Positions 54,292 through 62,472 of a DNA stretch of 64,000 bases are shown here, in pieces (the first letter of the stretch is position 1; each line of letters starts with the position of its first letter). Below the pieces are notes generated by a model. It saw only the letters and a list, made by a program, of their open reading frames with translations. It had not been told where the DNA came from and did not search any database. A program made the position numbers and the translations under genes. The stretch is taken from assembly GCA_023662725.1 (NCBI GenBank), contig JAMPIL010000001.1:188231-252230 (forward strand), in the 5' to 3' direction. Origin of the DNA: Ruminococcus flavefaciens (GTDB taxonomy: Bacteria; Bacillota; Clostridia; Oscillospirales; Ruminococcaceae).

Positions 54292-56151
54292 TTAAACCTC
54301 TGTGAAATCAGCGTCAACCACGCCATCGTCATTGTTATCGCCGTTGTCAGCGGCAGCTCCGCCCATATTTGCGAACTGTGAAGGATCTACACCCTCTGCT
54401 CCGCCGTTCGGATTAGCCTGCTGATAAATTTTTGCAGAAAGATCATAGAATGCTTTCTGGAGATCTTCCTTAAGATTCTTTATCTCATCGTGATTGTCGG
54501 CAGCAACTGCGGACTTGAGAGCTGTGCATTTAGCTTCTATATTTGCCTTTTCATCGGCTGAAACCTTGTCGCCGAAATCAGCAAGAGCCTTTTCGCACTG
54601 GAATACGAGGTTTTCTGCTTCGTTTTTATTATCAACCTGTTCACGGCGCTTTTTATCCTCTGCGGCATACTGCTCTGCTTCCTTAACAGCCTTGTCGATA
54701 TCGTCCTTGGACATATTTGTTGAAGCTGTAATGGAGATGTTCTGCTCTTTTCCTGTTCCGAGGTCCTTAGCGGAAACGTGAACGATACCATTCTGATCGA
54801 TATCGAATGTTACCTCGATCTGTGGGATTCCTCTTGGAGCGGGAGCGATTCCGTCAAGGCGGAATGTACCAAGCTGCTTGTTGTCACGAGCAAATTCACG
54901 CTCGCCCTGAAGAACGTTGATATCAACGGCAGGCTGATTGTCTGCATATGTTGAGAATACCTGCGACTTCTTTGTTGGGATAGTTGTATTTCTTTCGATC
55001 ATTCTTGTGCATACGCCGCCGGCAGTTTCAATACCGAGTGAAAGCGGTGTAACATCGAGAAGAAGGAGACCGTTTTTAACGTCGCCGCCGAGAACGCCGC
55101 CCTGATAAGCTGCACCGAGAGCAACGCATTCATCAGGATTGATGCCCTTGAACGGTTCTTTGCCGATGAGCTTCTTAACAGCTTCCTGAACTGCCGGAAT
55201 TCTTGAAGAACCGCCTACCATGAGAACCTTATCAAGCTCGGTAGCGCTGAGTCCGCTGTCACTGAGAGCCTGACGAACAGGTCCCATTGTAGCTTCAACG
55301 AGGTCCGCTGTGATCTCATTGAACTTAGCCTGTGTGAGAGTAAGATCAAGGTGCTTAGGAGTTCCTGTTGCGTCAACAGTGATGAACGGGATGTTTATAT
55401 TTGAAGTTGTTGTGGAAGAAAGCTCGATCTTAGATTTTTCAGCAGCGTCCTTAAGTCTCTGAGCTGCCATTTTATCGGATGAAAGGTCGATACCCTCTGC
55501 CTTTTTGAATTCGTCAACGATCCAGTTGATGATTCTCTGATCGAAATCGTCGCCGCCGAGACGGTTGTTACCTGCTGTTGCAAGAACCTGCTGAACGTCC
55601 TCGCCCATTTCAATGATAGAAACGTCGAAAGTACCGCCGCCGAGGTCGTAAACCATAACTGTCTGCTCCTCTTCCTTATCGATACCGTAAGAAAGAGCTG
55701 CTGCCGTTGGCTCGTTGATGATACGCTTTACTGTAAGACCTGCGATCTGACCGGCATCCTTGGTTGCCTGTCTCTGGGAGTCTGTAAAATAAGCGGGAAC
55801 TGTAATAACAGCTTCTGTAACAGGCTCGCCGAGGTAAGCTTCAGCGTCAGCCTTGAGCTTCTGAAGAGTCATAGAAGAGATTTCCTGCGGAGTATAATTC
55901 TTTCCGTCGATAGTAACCTTATAATCAGAACCCATATGTCTCTTGATAGAAGAAACTGTTCTGTCGTGGTTTGTAATTGCCTGTCTTTTAGCAACCTGAC
56001 CAACAAGACGCTCGCCGCTGTTTGTGAAAGCGACAACGGAAGGAGTAGTTCTTGCGCCCTCGCTGTTAGGGATAACAACGGCGTTTCCGCCTTCCATAAC
56101 TGCTACGCATGAATTTGTTGTACCAAGGTCAATACCAATAATTTTTCCCAT
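54292..56151 (-). CDS. dnaK: Chaperone DnaK (Hsp70)
   Basis: A 619-residue Hsp70 with [14 protein letters not shown] at the start, [13 protein letters not shown] and [14 protein letters not shown] in the ATPase domain. The substrate domain begins near [15 protein letters not shown], and the end DADFTEV is normal. The start at 56151 has AGGAGG; a longer frame is not supported. Codon choice suggests strong expression. Confidence 0.98.
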   Translation of the reverse strand: MGKIIGIDLGTTNSCVAVMEGGNAVVIPNSEGARTTPSVVAFTNSGERLVGQVAKRQAITNHDRTVSSIKRHMGSDYKVTIDGKNYTPQEISSMTLQKLKADAEAYLGEPVTEAVITVPAYFTDSQRQATKDAGQIAGLTVKRIINEPTAAALSYGIDKEEEQTVMVYDLGGGTFDVSIIEMGEDVQQVLATAGNNRLGGDDFDQRIINWIVDEFKKAEGIDLSSDKMAAQRLKDAAEKSKIELSSTTTSNINIPFITVDATGTPKHLDLTLTQAKFNEITADLVEATMGPVRQALSDSGLSATELDKVLMVGGSSRIPAVQEAVKKLIGKEPFKGINPDECVALGAAYQGGVLGGDVKNGLLLLDVTPLSLGIETAGGVCTRMIERNTTIPTKKSQVFSTYADNQPAVDINVLQGEREFARDNKQLGTFRLDGIAPAPRGIPQIEVTFDIDQNGIVHVSAKDLGTGKEQNISITASTNMSKDDIDKAVKEAEQYAAEDKKRREQVDNKNEAENLVFQCEKALADFGDKVSADEKANIEAKCTALKSAVAADNHDEIKNLKEDLQKAFYDLSAKIYQQANPNGGAEGVDPSQFANMGGAAADNGDNNDDGVVDADFTEV

Positions 56152-56206
56152 AATAATTACCTCCTGAGATAAAGAGAACAAAGTTCTCATAAAAATCTTT
56201 GTATTT

Positions 56207-56381
56207 AGGAATTACTGATTAAATCCAGTGCGCAGATTGCGCAGTCAGATTTTTCGTCAGATTGTATAGAAATGACGAAGGAATGCTGACGCATTTCAAG
56301 GAATTTCTGTGCAAGATGACGGAAAATATGCAAGCAAGATGCGTGCTGAGCCGTCAGGCGTGATTTATTCAGTGATTCCTT
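56207..56381. mobile_element. MITE-like element between grpE and dnaK
   Basis: Terminal inverted repeats of 19 bases: AGGAATTACTGATTAAATC at 56207-56225 and, inverted at 56362-56380, AGGAATCACTGAATAAATC (17 of 19 match). They bracket 136 bases without a gene. TATTT occurs on both sides (56202-56206 and 56382-56386) and may be a target duplication. It is unrelated to the multi-hairpin family. Confidence 0.7.
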
Positions 56382-56398
56382 TATTTATGAATGCAAAT

Positions 56399-56989
56399 TT
56401 ATACTGCAACGGCAACCATTGCAGGTCTTATAAGCTTATCGCCCATCATGTAGCCTTTCTGATAAACGGCGCAGACATGATTGCCTGCATAATCCGTACC
56501 CTCGAGCTGTTGGATAGCGTTATGGAAATTCGGATCGAATTCTGCTCCGAGAGCTTCAATTTCGGTCACGTTCATTTTTGAGAGAAAATCTTTAAGCTGA
56601 TTAAAGATCATGCTCATGCCGTTTTTGAAATTCTCGTCCGAGCATTCCGCGTCAAGAGAACGTTCAAAGCTGTCGATAAAGGGGAGAAGTTCTTCAATGC
56701 ATTTTGCCGAAGCGTGCTGATATGTTTCATTTTTTTCCTTCGCAGTCCTTTTGCGGTAGTTATCATACTCGGCAAAAAGGCGGAGATACTTGTTATTTGC
56801 TTCTTCCAGAGCCTCTTCAAGTTCGGTGTATTTAGCAGCCGTATCATTGTATTCGCTTACAGCGTCATCCTCGTCGGCATCTGCCTCAGAGTCGGCTTCG
56901 CTGTTTTTTTCTGCGGCTTTAAGAGTTTTTCTGATAAGCTCTTCATCTATTTCAACCTCCGGTTCGTTTGCGGGATTTTTATTCTCCAT
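56399..56989 (-). CDS. grpE: Nucleotide exchange factor GrpE
   Basis: A 196-residue DnaK co-chaperone. It has an acidic disordered N-terminus, a long coiled coil (about 60-110, YLRLFAEYDNYRKRTAKEK) and the C-terminal beta domain with GAEFDPNFHNAIQQLEG and the final YMMGDKLIRPAMVAVA. It lies 16 bases after hrcA with AAAGGAG before the ATG. Confidence 0.97.
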   Translation of the reverse strand: MENKNPANEPEVEIDEELIRKTLKAAEKNSEADSEADADEDDAVSEYNDTAAKYTELEEALEEANNKYLRLFAEYDNYRKRTAKEKNETYQHASAKCIEELLPFIDSFERSLDAECSDENFKNGMSMIFNQLKDFLSKMNVTEIEALGAEFDPNFHNAIQQLEGTDYAGNHVCAVYQKGYMMGDKLIRPAMVAVAV

Positions 56990-57005
56990 TGGTTATTCTC
57001 CTTTC

Positions 57006-58058
57006 TTAAGGCGTCGGCTCGATATCGTCCGCCGTACCTGTTATTATATCATCGCTGCCGTCCGACATAAGATAAGAAATCTTCTGAGTCAGGTAATCAA
57101 CGTATGGTATTATTTTTTTGTAATCGACTCTCATAGGACCGATAACTCCGAGAGAGCCTGCTTCTCTTCCGCCCTTGCGGTATTTTGAAACAATAAGGCT
57201 TGAATTTCCTATTGCGAAACTGTTGTTTTCAGAACCGAACTTGACCTGAATACCGCTGAAAGCGTCCTCAAGGATTTCGGTAAGACCGTTTTTATGCTCG
57301 ATAAAGCGGACGACTTCCATTTTATCAAGCTCGTCGCACGAAAGAAGCTTTTCTCCTCCGCTGACTGTAAGTTCCTGCTGACGAAGATCCTCGGAAAGCT
57401 CGCAGAGTCCTTTTACAAGCGGTGAAAGCGAAACCATGTATGCGCTTACCGCTGCGACCATTTTATCGAACATTTCCTCTGAAAGCTCATCGACTGAAAC
57501 TCCGTTGAGATTTTCCTCTATATAATGAGTAAAGAAATCGAGCTGTTCGTGATTCAGATCAAATTCAAGACGGCAGGCTTTATTTTTTATGCTTCCGTTT
57601 GAAGTTATAAGCAGGATAACGTAAAGCCGTTTGCCCGTCGGGATGACCTCAACTTTTGAAATAACCGAAAATCTCGGTGCTGAATTTGTTGTAACAGCTG
57701 CGCACTGAGTTATTTCTGTAAGAGCCGCTGCGGCATTCTGAACAAGAAGTTCTTCGGGAGTATCTTCTCCGCCGAGCATTTCATCGAGCCGTGATTTTTC
57801 ATCATCGGAAAGCTCCGGCAGCGTCATAAGCTCGTCAATATAAAGGCGGTAGCCCATAAAGGTCGGAACTCTTCCAGCCGAAGTATGCGGCTGTTCGAGA
57901 TATCCGAGCTGTTCAAGGGCAGCCATATCGTTTCTGATAGTTGCGGCGGAAACATTGATATTTTCAAGCTTGGAAATAGCTTTTGAACCGACCGGTTCGC
58001 CTGTTCTTACATATTCGTCAACCACAGCAGCAAGAATTTTCAGCTTTCTGTCGTCCAC
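57006..58058 (-). CDS. hrcA: Heat-inducible repressor HrcA
   Basis: A 350-residue repressor that binds CIRCE operators with GroEL help. It has an N-terminal winged helix (ILAAVVDEYVRTGEPVGSKA, then VSAATIRNDMAALEQLGYLEQPHTSAGRVPT split over the wing) and GAF-like and dimer domains after it. First gene of hrcA-grpE-dnaK-dnaJ. A CIRCE element lies just upstream, so the operon is autoregulated. Confidence 0.97.
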   Translation of the reverse strand: MDDRKLKILAAVVDEYVRTGEPVGSKAISKLENINVSAATIRNDMAALEQLGYLEQPHTSAGRVPTFMGYRLYIDELMTLPELSDDEKSRLDEMLGGEDTPEELLVQNAAAALTEITQCAAVTTNSAPRFSVISKVEVIPTGKRLYVILLITSNGSIKNKACRLEFDLNHEQLDFFTHYIEENLNGVSVDELSEEMFDKMVAAVSAYMVSLSPLVKGLCELSEDLRQQELTVSGGEKLLSCDELDKMEVVRFIEHKNGLTEILEDAFSGIQVKFGSENNSFAIGNSSLIVSKYRKGGREAGSLGVIGPMRVDYKKIIPYVDYLTQKISYLMSDGSDDIITGTADDIEPTP

Positions 58059-58086
58059 GATTCACACAACCTTTCAGAATACTTCT

Positions 58087-58113
58087 TTAGCACTCTCAAT
58101 CCCTGAGTGCTAA
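58087..58113. promoter_or_regulatory. CIRCE operator
   Basis: Perfect inverted repeat TTAGCACTC, 9 bases, GAGTGCTAA: the HrcA binding site, directly downstream of the hrcA promoter. Confidence 0.98.
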
Positions 58114-58117
58114 TTAT

Positions 58118-58146
58118 AATTTATCACTATTATTGCGCTTTGTCAA
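58118..58146 (-). promoter_or_regulatory. Promoter of the hrcA operon
   Basis: TTGACA, 17 bases and TAAATT on the minus strand. The CIRCE element covers the likely transcription start. Confidence 0.75.
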
Positions 58147-58247
58147 GCGTTTTATTCATTTTCAGCATTTTCACTCATTTTCAACGCTATAAGTTGTGAT
58201 TTTATTGCACATTAACAACAGCATTTACTTCTTCTGAGATTATTTAA

Positions 58248-58462
58248 GGAGGACGTTGTCCAATACTATCAACTTAAGGCATTCTGTTTCTCATACCCTT
58301 TTCATAAAGAGCGTTCATCCTATGGGCATTCTGCCTCAATTATTTACAATACCTCTTTATGGGGTATTGTAAATAATTAATATTGGGATTCCAAAGGGAC
58401 TTTACGTCCCTTTGGCAGGGGTACAGGGACAGAGTCCCCGCTTAAAGTTGATGAAATTGGTA
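58248..58462. repeat. Multi-hairpin intergenic repeat, copy 15
   Basis: The central stem AATTATTTACAATACCTC pairs with GGGGTATTGTAAATAATT (58338-58355/58361-58378). The right arm is CCAAAGGGACTTTACGTCCC, then GGGACAGAGTCCCC. The left arm carries CCTATGGGCATTCTGCC as in copy 3. Confidence 0.9.
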
Positions 58463-58515
58463 CACTGTGCCTCTTTATAACACAGAAAAAATAAATGCTG
58501 TAACCATATAATATG

Positions 58516-59622
58516 TTATTCTTCGCCGCCGTTTTCGGCTGTATCCTGAGCGTTATTGTCCTCGTTATCAGCGGATTCCGGTTCGGCTGGCTTTTCATAT
58601 TTCATAATCTCCGGCTTGCCGTCTTTGTAAACAGTAACGATAAATCCGTCTATATTATTGCCGGAAATATCAGATTCCATACCGGTTGGAACGGGAATTG
58701 TCGTCGTTTCCGAGCCGTCGTCGGACGCAACGTAATAAACCTCGAAGTTTCTTCCCTCATCGTCCGTAAACTCAAGGTGTTCACCATCGTAGGGATATTT
58801 TTTCAGAAGCTCGATATATTCCTCAAGACAAAGATCATTCTTGGTCATATAGTAAGCGTGTGGGATTCCGACAAATCTGAAATGCCACGGTTCATACTGA
58901 ATTTTCGTAATATTTTCTTTATCTTCGGCATATCTTTCAACAAAACCGTATTTATAACAATTTTCATTTATCCATGCAAAATCGCCTGTTCCATCGTAAT
59001 CATAATTGACAGTTTCGCTGAAATCAAAAGCATAGCCTGTTTCATGCTCGCTGAATCCGGGTTTTGCAACACGGGTAGAATTATCTTCTCCTGTTGCGGC
59101 AAGATCATCATCATAAAGCTGCTGCTGGAATTCAGTGCTTCTGTAAGAGCCGTAAATTGTAAGAGTATCGTTCTGATAGATGTCGTAAAAATCCGATATC
59201 ATCTGTGCCATCGGCTCGTAAACTTTTCCAAGTATGGTATAGGTATAATCAACGGACGTAAAGAAATTTCTATTGGTCTGGTCGTTCATTTCAAGAATGC
59301 TGACAAGGTCTTCATCTCCGCCGAAATACTGGTGATCCTCGTTCACAAGAATAAGATTTCCCTTATACTTGTCCTTTGTATCAACTATCGAAGATTCGTA
59401 TATAACCTTATTCGGATCCGGTTCGTTTACAGGATTATCAGTTGAAGGCTCGGCAATATCGCCTTTATCGTAATATGGCGACTGTTCTACAATAGAAGAA
59501 CGGTCAGCAGCGCTTTTAACAAGATAGGTTCCTGCGCCGACTATGGCAAGACATATGATAAATTCTGTAACAAACTTACTTCTTCTTATACTTTTTTCTC
59601 TGCTTATTTTCTTTTTTGCCAT
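58516..59622 (-). CDS. D-Ala-D-Ala carboxypeptidase, VanY/M15B family
   Basis: A 368-residue peptidase anchored by one N-terminal helix (EFIICLAIVGAGTYLVKSA) with the catalytic domain outside. The M15B motifs are YGSYRSTEFQQQL, PGFSEHETGYAFDFS (zinc His and Asp) and EPWHFRFVG (third zinc ligand). The C-terminus is acidic and disordered. It trims the terminal D-Ala of peptidoglycan stems. It could be a housekeeping carboxypeptidase; no vancomycin cluster is nearby. An antisense frame across it is a shadow. Confidence 0.9.
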   Translation of the reverse strand: MAKKKISREKSIRRSKFVTEFIICLAIVGAGTYLVKSAADRSSIVEQSPYYDKGDIAEPSTDNPVNEPDPNKVIYESSIVDTKDKYKGNLILVNEDHQYFGGDEDLVSILEMNDQTNRNFFTSVDYTYTILGKVYEPMAQMISDFYDIYQNDTLTIYGSYRSTEFQQQLYDDDLAATGEDNSTRVAKPGFSEHETGYAFDFSETVNYDYDGTGDFAWINENCYKYGFVERYAEDKENITKIQYEPWHFRFVGIPHAYYMTKNDLCLEEYIELLKKYPYDGEHLEFTDDEGRNFEVYYVASDDGSETTTIPVPTGMESDISGNNIDGFIVTVYKDGKPEIMKYEKPAEPESADNEDNNAQDTAENGGEE

Positions 59623-59767
59623 TTTTTTACTCCAATCTCCGTAAATAGCGGCAATACTTTTGTTCCTTTTTCAGAATTTGTACCATTCGTAACAAATTCC
59701 TGTAATTTTTCATGTTATCTTTCTATTTATCAGATATGTTCGGAAAATACCAAATATATCTGACTTT

Positions 59768-59776
59768 ATTATACCA
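59768..59776 (-). promoter_or_regulatory. Extended -10 promoter of the VanY-like gene
   Basis: TGGTATAAT on the minus strand; no good -35 at the usual distance. Confidence 0.5.
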
Positions 59777-60019
59777 CATTTATCTGTAAAAAAATAGTAC
59801 CCTCGGGAAATATTTGTAATTATGCTCTATTTTCCTCTTGAAACCGCATTATGATTTGTATATTTTTAATATATACTGTTTTATCTCAATGACAACATCT
59901 GAGCCTCACGTTTTTGTTGAATTTAAACATATTATATATCGTCAAATAGTATGTCATATGAAAAATGCACAGTTTTTTTCGCTGTTTTAACGCTTATTGC
60001 ACAATATTTTAAAAACCTC

Positions 60020-60048
60020 TTGAAATGAATGCAAGTTGATGATATAAT
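60020..60048 (+). promoter_or_regulatory. Promoter of the zinc-ribbon repeat protein
   Basis: TTGAAA, 17 bases and TATAAT, 60 bases before the ATG. Confidence 0.72.
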
Positions 60049-60107
60049 AATTTGTGTAGAAATATAGCAGATAATACTATATTTTTACGATAAGGAGTGA
60101 TTTTTCT

Positions 60108-61745
60108 ATGATGTGTCCTCAATGCGGAAATGAGAATCCGCCTAAACTTAAGTTCTGCGTGAAATGCGGAGTAAATCTCAATAATCCGCAGGAAATAAAT
60201 TACGAACAAGTAGATATGGGCAACTACCATTCCGAGGATGATAACAAATCCGGAGGTTTTACCTTAGGCAGCGGAACCTTCACTATCAGCGACAACGCAC
60301 CTGTAAGCTCATCCTCCGATCTCTATACGGCAGATGAGCTTAACGATGACGATGAGGAATTCGATTTCAGCAGCTTTGACGAACCCTTTATTCCCAAGCT
60401 TGATACGGGAAGAGTTACTCTTCCACAGCAGCCTGCCGCCCAGCAGCGTCCTAGCAATCCTCAGCCTGAAGCTGTTAACCCTAATCAATCAGGCATGAAT
60501 AATAATATGTACGGCTCTCCACAGCCCAACGCATTCGGTTCGTCTATACCTCAGATGAACGCTATGCCGCAAATGGGCGTAATGCCTGTACCACCGGTTC
60601 AGCCTCAGATGCCGGCAATGCAAGGTCAGCCTACACCTGGCGGTATGCCGATTTACGGTCAGCCTCAGCCGATGATGTACGCACAGCCGCAGATTATCGG
60701 CTACGACCAGAGCGGTATGCCGATTTACAGTCAGCCTCAGCCGATGATGTATGCACAGCCGCAGATTATCGGCTACGATCAGAGTGGTATGCCTGTTTAC
60801 GGTCAGCCTCAGCCGATGATGTATGCCCAGCCGCAGATTATTGGCTACGATCCCAGTGGTATGCCAATTTACGGTCAGGCACAGCCGATGATGTATGCCC
60901 AGCCGCAAATTATCGGCTACGATCAGAGCGGTATGCCTGTTTACAGTCAGCCTCAGCCCGTTTACGGAGAAATGAACGAGCCTCGCCCAAATCCGCAGAA
61001 TTCGCAGTTTGCCGGTATGCCTGTTCAGCCGAATATGCATGGAATGTCCAATATGCAGCCGTCAGGCGGAATTCCTGTTTCACCAGTTCAGCCGCCGCCG
61101 CAGTTTGATCAGCAAAGCGTTCCGCCTGAAAAAAAGCAGGAAAAGCGGGTGGAAGTTTCCGATGATTTCTGGGAATTTTTCGATGGCGGAAAGAAAACCG
61201 AACACGCCGAGCCTGTTGACGATTTCTTCGGTAAGCACGATATGGGAAGCGTTTCCGCAGAAGGACTTGATACAAGCCGTCTGAAAAGGTTTGAACGCAA
61301 GAGGAATGATTATATGGGCGATACTCCCCTTGTGGATTCTTCCAAGCTTACAGCCAATACCTCGCCTAATTTCAATAAGCTTTATATGCGACAGACTGAT
61401 TCTGTCAACGCTGACGAGCTTCAGGCTAAATCTCAGACCAGAACGGACGATATTATGAGAGTTACCAAAAATGTCGATGCAGACAGGCTTAATTCTTATT
61501 TCCACATGAAATCACGTATTTCTATGGAAAATACTGATCAAGCCGACGCAGGTCAGCTCGAAGCATATGTTCACGAGCATAAAGAAGCCGTTATGGCTCA
61601 GGCAGACCACGCTGTTGAGGCTCTTCCAAAGAAAAAAACTACATATGTTGACGAGATCGACGCAATAGAGCTTCCAGACCATATGCAGGCAAAGAAGACG
61701 GTTAAGGAATCTACTCCAAAAATTCCCGGTTTGCCGGAAATATAA
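60108..61745 (+). CDS. Zinc-ribbon protein with 24-residue Pro/Gln/Tyr repeats
   Basis: A 545-residue soluble protein. An N-terminal zinc ribbon (CPQCGNENPPKLKFCVKCG) leads into a disordered region. Four full and one partial copies of a 24-residue repeat follow (unit begins GMPIYGQPQPMMYAQPQ, ends IIGYDQS), encoded by 72-bp DNA repeats at 60642-60962. The C-terminal 200 residues are helical and charged, with recurring D-A-D-x-L type units (NADELQA, DADRLNS, DAGQLEA). No membrane helix is seen. Function unknown; the repeat region looks like a low-complexity interaction tail. It precedes mscL by 24 bases. Confidence 0.75.
   Translation: MMCPQCGNENPPKLKFCVKCGVNLNNPQEINYEQVDMGNYHSEDDNKSGGFTLGSGTFTISDNAPVSSSSDLYTADELNDDDEEFDFSSFDEPFIPKLDTGRVTLPQQPAAQQRPSNPQPEAVNPNQSGMNNNMYGSPQPNAFGSSIPQMNAMPQMGVMPVPPVQPQMPAMQGQPTPGGMPIYGQPQPMMYAQPQIIGYDQSGMPIYSQPQPMMYAQPQIIGYDQSGMPVYGQPQPMMYAQPQIIGYDPSGMPIYGQAQPMMYAQPQIIGYDQSGMPVYSQPQPVYGEMNEPRPNPQNSQFAGMPVQPNMHGMSNMQPSGGIPVSPVQPPPQFDQQSVPPEKKQEKRVEVSDDFWEFFDGGKKTEHAEPVDDFFGKHDMGSVSAEGLDTSRLKRFERKRNDYMGDTPLVDSSKLTANTSPNFNKLYMRQTDSVNADELQAKSQTRTDDIMRVTKNVDADRLNSYFHMKSRISMENTDQADAGQLEAYVHEHKEAVMAQADHAVEALPKKKTTYVDEIDAIELPDHMQAKKTVKESTPKIPGLPEI
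60642..60962 (+). repeat. In-frame 72-bp minisatellite
   Basis: Repeat starts at 60642, 60714, 60786, 60858 and (partial) 60930, each exactly 72 bp apart. Differences are mostly synonymous or swap Ile/Val, Gly/Ser and Gln/Pro, so the array is recent or homogenised. Confidence 0.95.
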
Positions 61746-61769
61746 TAAAGAAAGTGAAGGAATGTTAAA

Positions 61770-62168
61770 ATGAAGAAGTTTTTAGAAGAATTCAAAGCTT
61801 TTGCCCTTAAAGGCAACGTAATGGATCTTGCTATCGGTGTCATCATCGGAGCTGCTTTCGGAGACATCGTTACAGCTTTTACCGAGGATTTTATAAATCC
61901 TATCATAGCTTGTATCGGCGGAGCAGAGGTTGCCGGACGGATCAGACTCGGCGATACCGGACAGGCTCTTAACTGGGGACATTTTATAACGGCCGTTATC
62001 AACTTCCTTATCATGGCTTTCTGCATCTTCCTTATGATGAAGACAGTTAATAAAATTATGTCTATCGGCAGAAAAAAAGAAGAAGAAAAGCCGGCTGCTC
62101 CTCCTGAGCCTACAAAGGAAGAGATACTTCTTACCGAAATAAGAGATCTTCTTAAAGAAAATAAATAA
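61770..62168 (+). CDS. mscL: Large-conductance mechanosensitive channel MscL
   Basis: A 132-residue pentameric channel that opens under membrane tension at hypo-osmotic shock. The N-terminal FKAFALKGNVMDLAIGVIIG and first helix, the second helix (HFITAVINFLIMAFCIFLMM), and the C-terminal bundle (ILLTEIRDLLKE) match the family. A terminator follows directly. Confidence 0.97.
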   Translation: MKKFLEEFKAFALKGNVMDLAIGVIIGAAFGDIVTAFTEDFINPIIACIGGAEVAGRIRLGDTGQALNWGHFITAVINFLIMAFCIFLMMKTVNKIMSIGRKKEEEKPAAPPEPTKEEILLTEIRDLLKENK

Positions 62169-62178
62169 TTATACATAA

Positions 62179-62205
62179 AAACGTCTGCATATGCGGGCGT
62201 TTTTT
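62179..62205 (+). terminator. Terminator after mscL
   Basis: AAACGTCTGC/GCGGGCGTTT (two G-T pairs), loop ATAT, then T run. Confidence 0.86.
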
Positions 62206-62234
62206 ATATTGGCGGTATTTGATTTGTAATGTTT

Positions 62235-62310
62235 ATCAAGGTGGACGCTGTCGCTGTATCCATTCCAAAGGGGAGTACGTCTTTTTTGGAAATTCTGATC
62301 ATCCTGAAAT
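62235..62310. repeat. Multi-hairpin intergenic repeat, copy 16 (fragment)
   Basis: Left-arm fragment: GTGGACGCTGTCGC and CCAAAGGGGAGTACGTCTTT, then decay. Confidence 0.55.
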
Positions 62311-62394
62311 TTGTCTTTTTTATCCAAAAGAAAAGTGAAAAAGGTTTGCGGATTTGTTGCTTTGCCATAAAAACTGCGGAAATTGGCTGGAAAT

Positions 62395-62423
62395 TTGCAA
62401 ATGAAGCGGTTATGTGATATAAT
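62395..62423 (+). promoter_or_regulatory. Promoter of the GH95 gene
   Basis: TTGCAA, 17 bases and TATAAT, with TGA before the -10. Confidence 0.75.
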
Positions 62424-62472
62424 ATTAGCATTAGAATTTATAAAAAAACCTTTTATCAGGAGGTATACATAT

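Larger units (their letters stand above)
59623..60107. other. AT-rich divergent intergenic region
   Basis: A 485-bp gap holding the promoters at 59768-59776 (minus) and 60020-60048 (plus). The rest is AT-rich without a convincing gene or strong hairpin. Confidence 0.6.

Noticed and set aside
58513..59445. Long plus-strand open frame (310 codons)
   Set aside because: Antisense to the VanY-type peptidase gene, which has all family motifs and a promoter; the frame has no ribosome binding site or recognisable domain.
60642..60962. Possible CRISPR array
   Set aside because: Repeats are 72 bp, contiguous and in frame, without spacers; it is a coding minisatellite.
61598..62176. Minus-strand open frame of 192 codons
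   Set aside because: Covers mscL and the end of the zinc-ribbon gene in antisense; those genes are certain.
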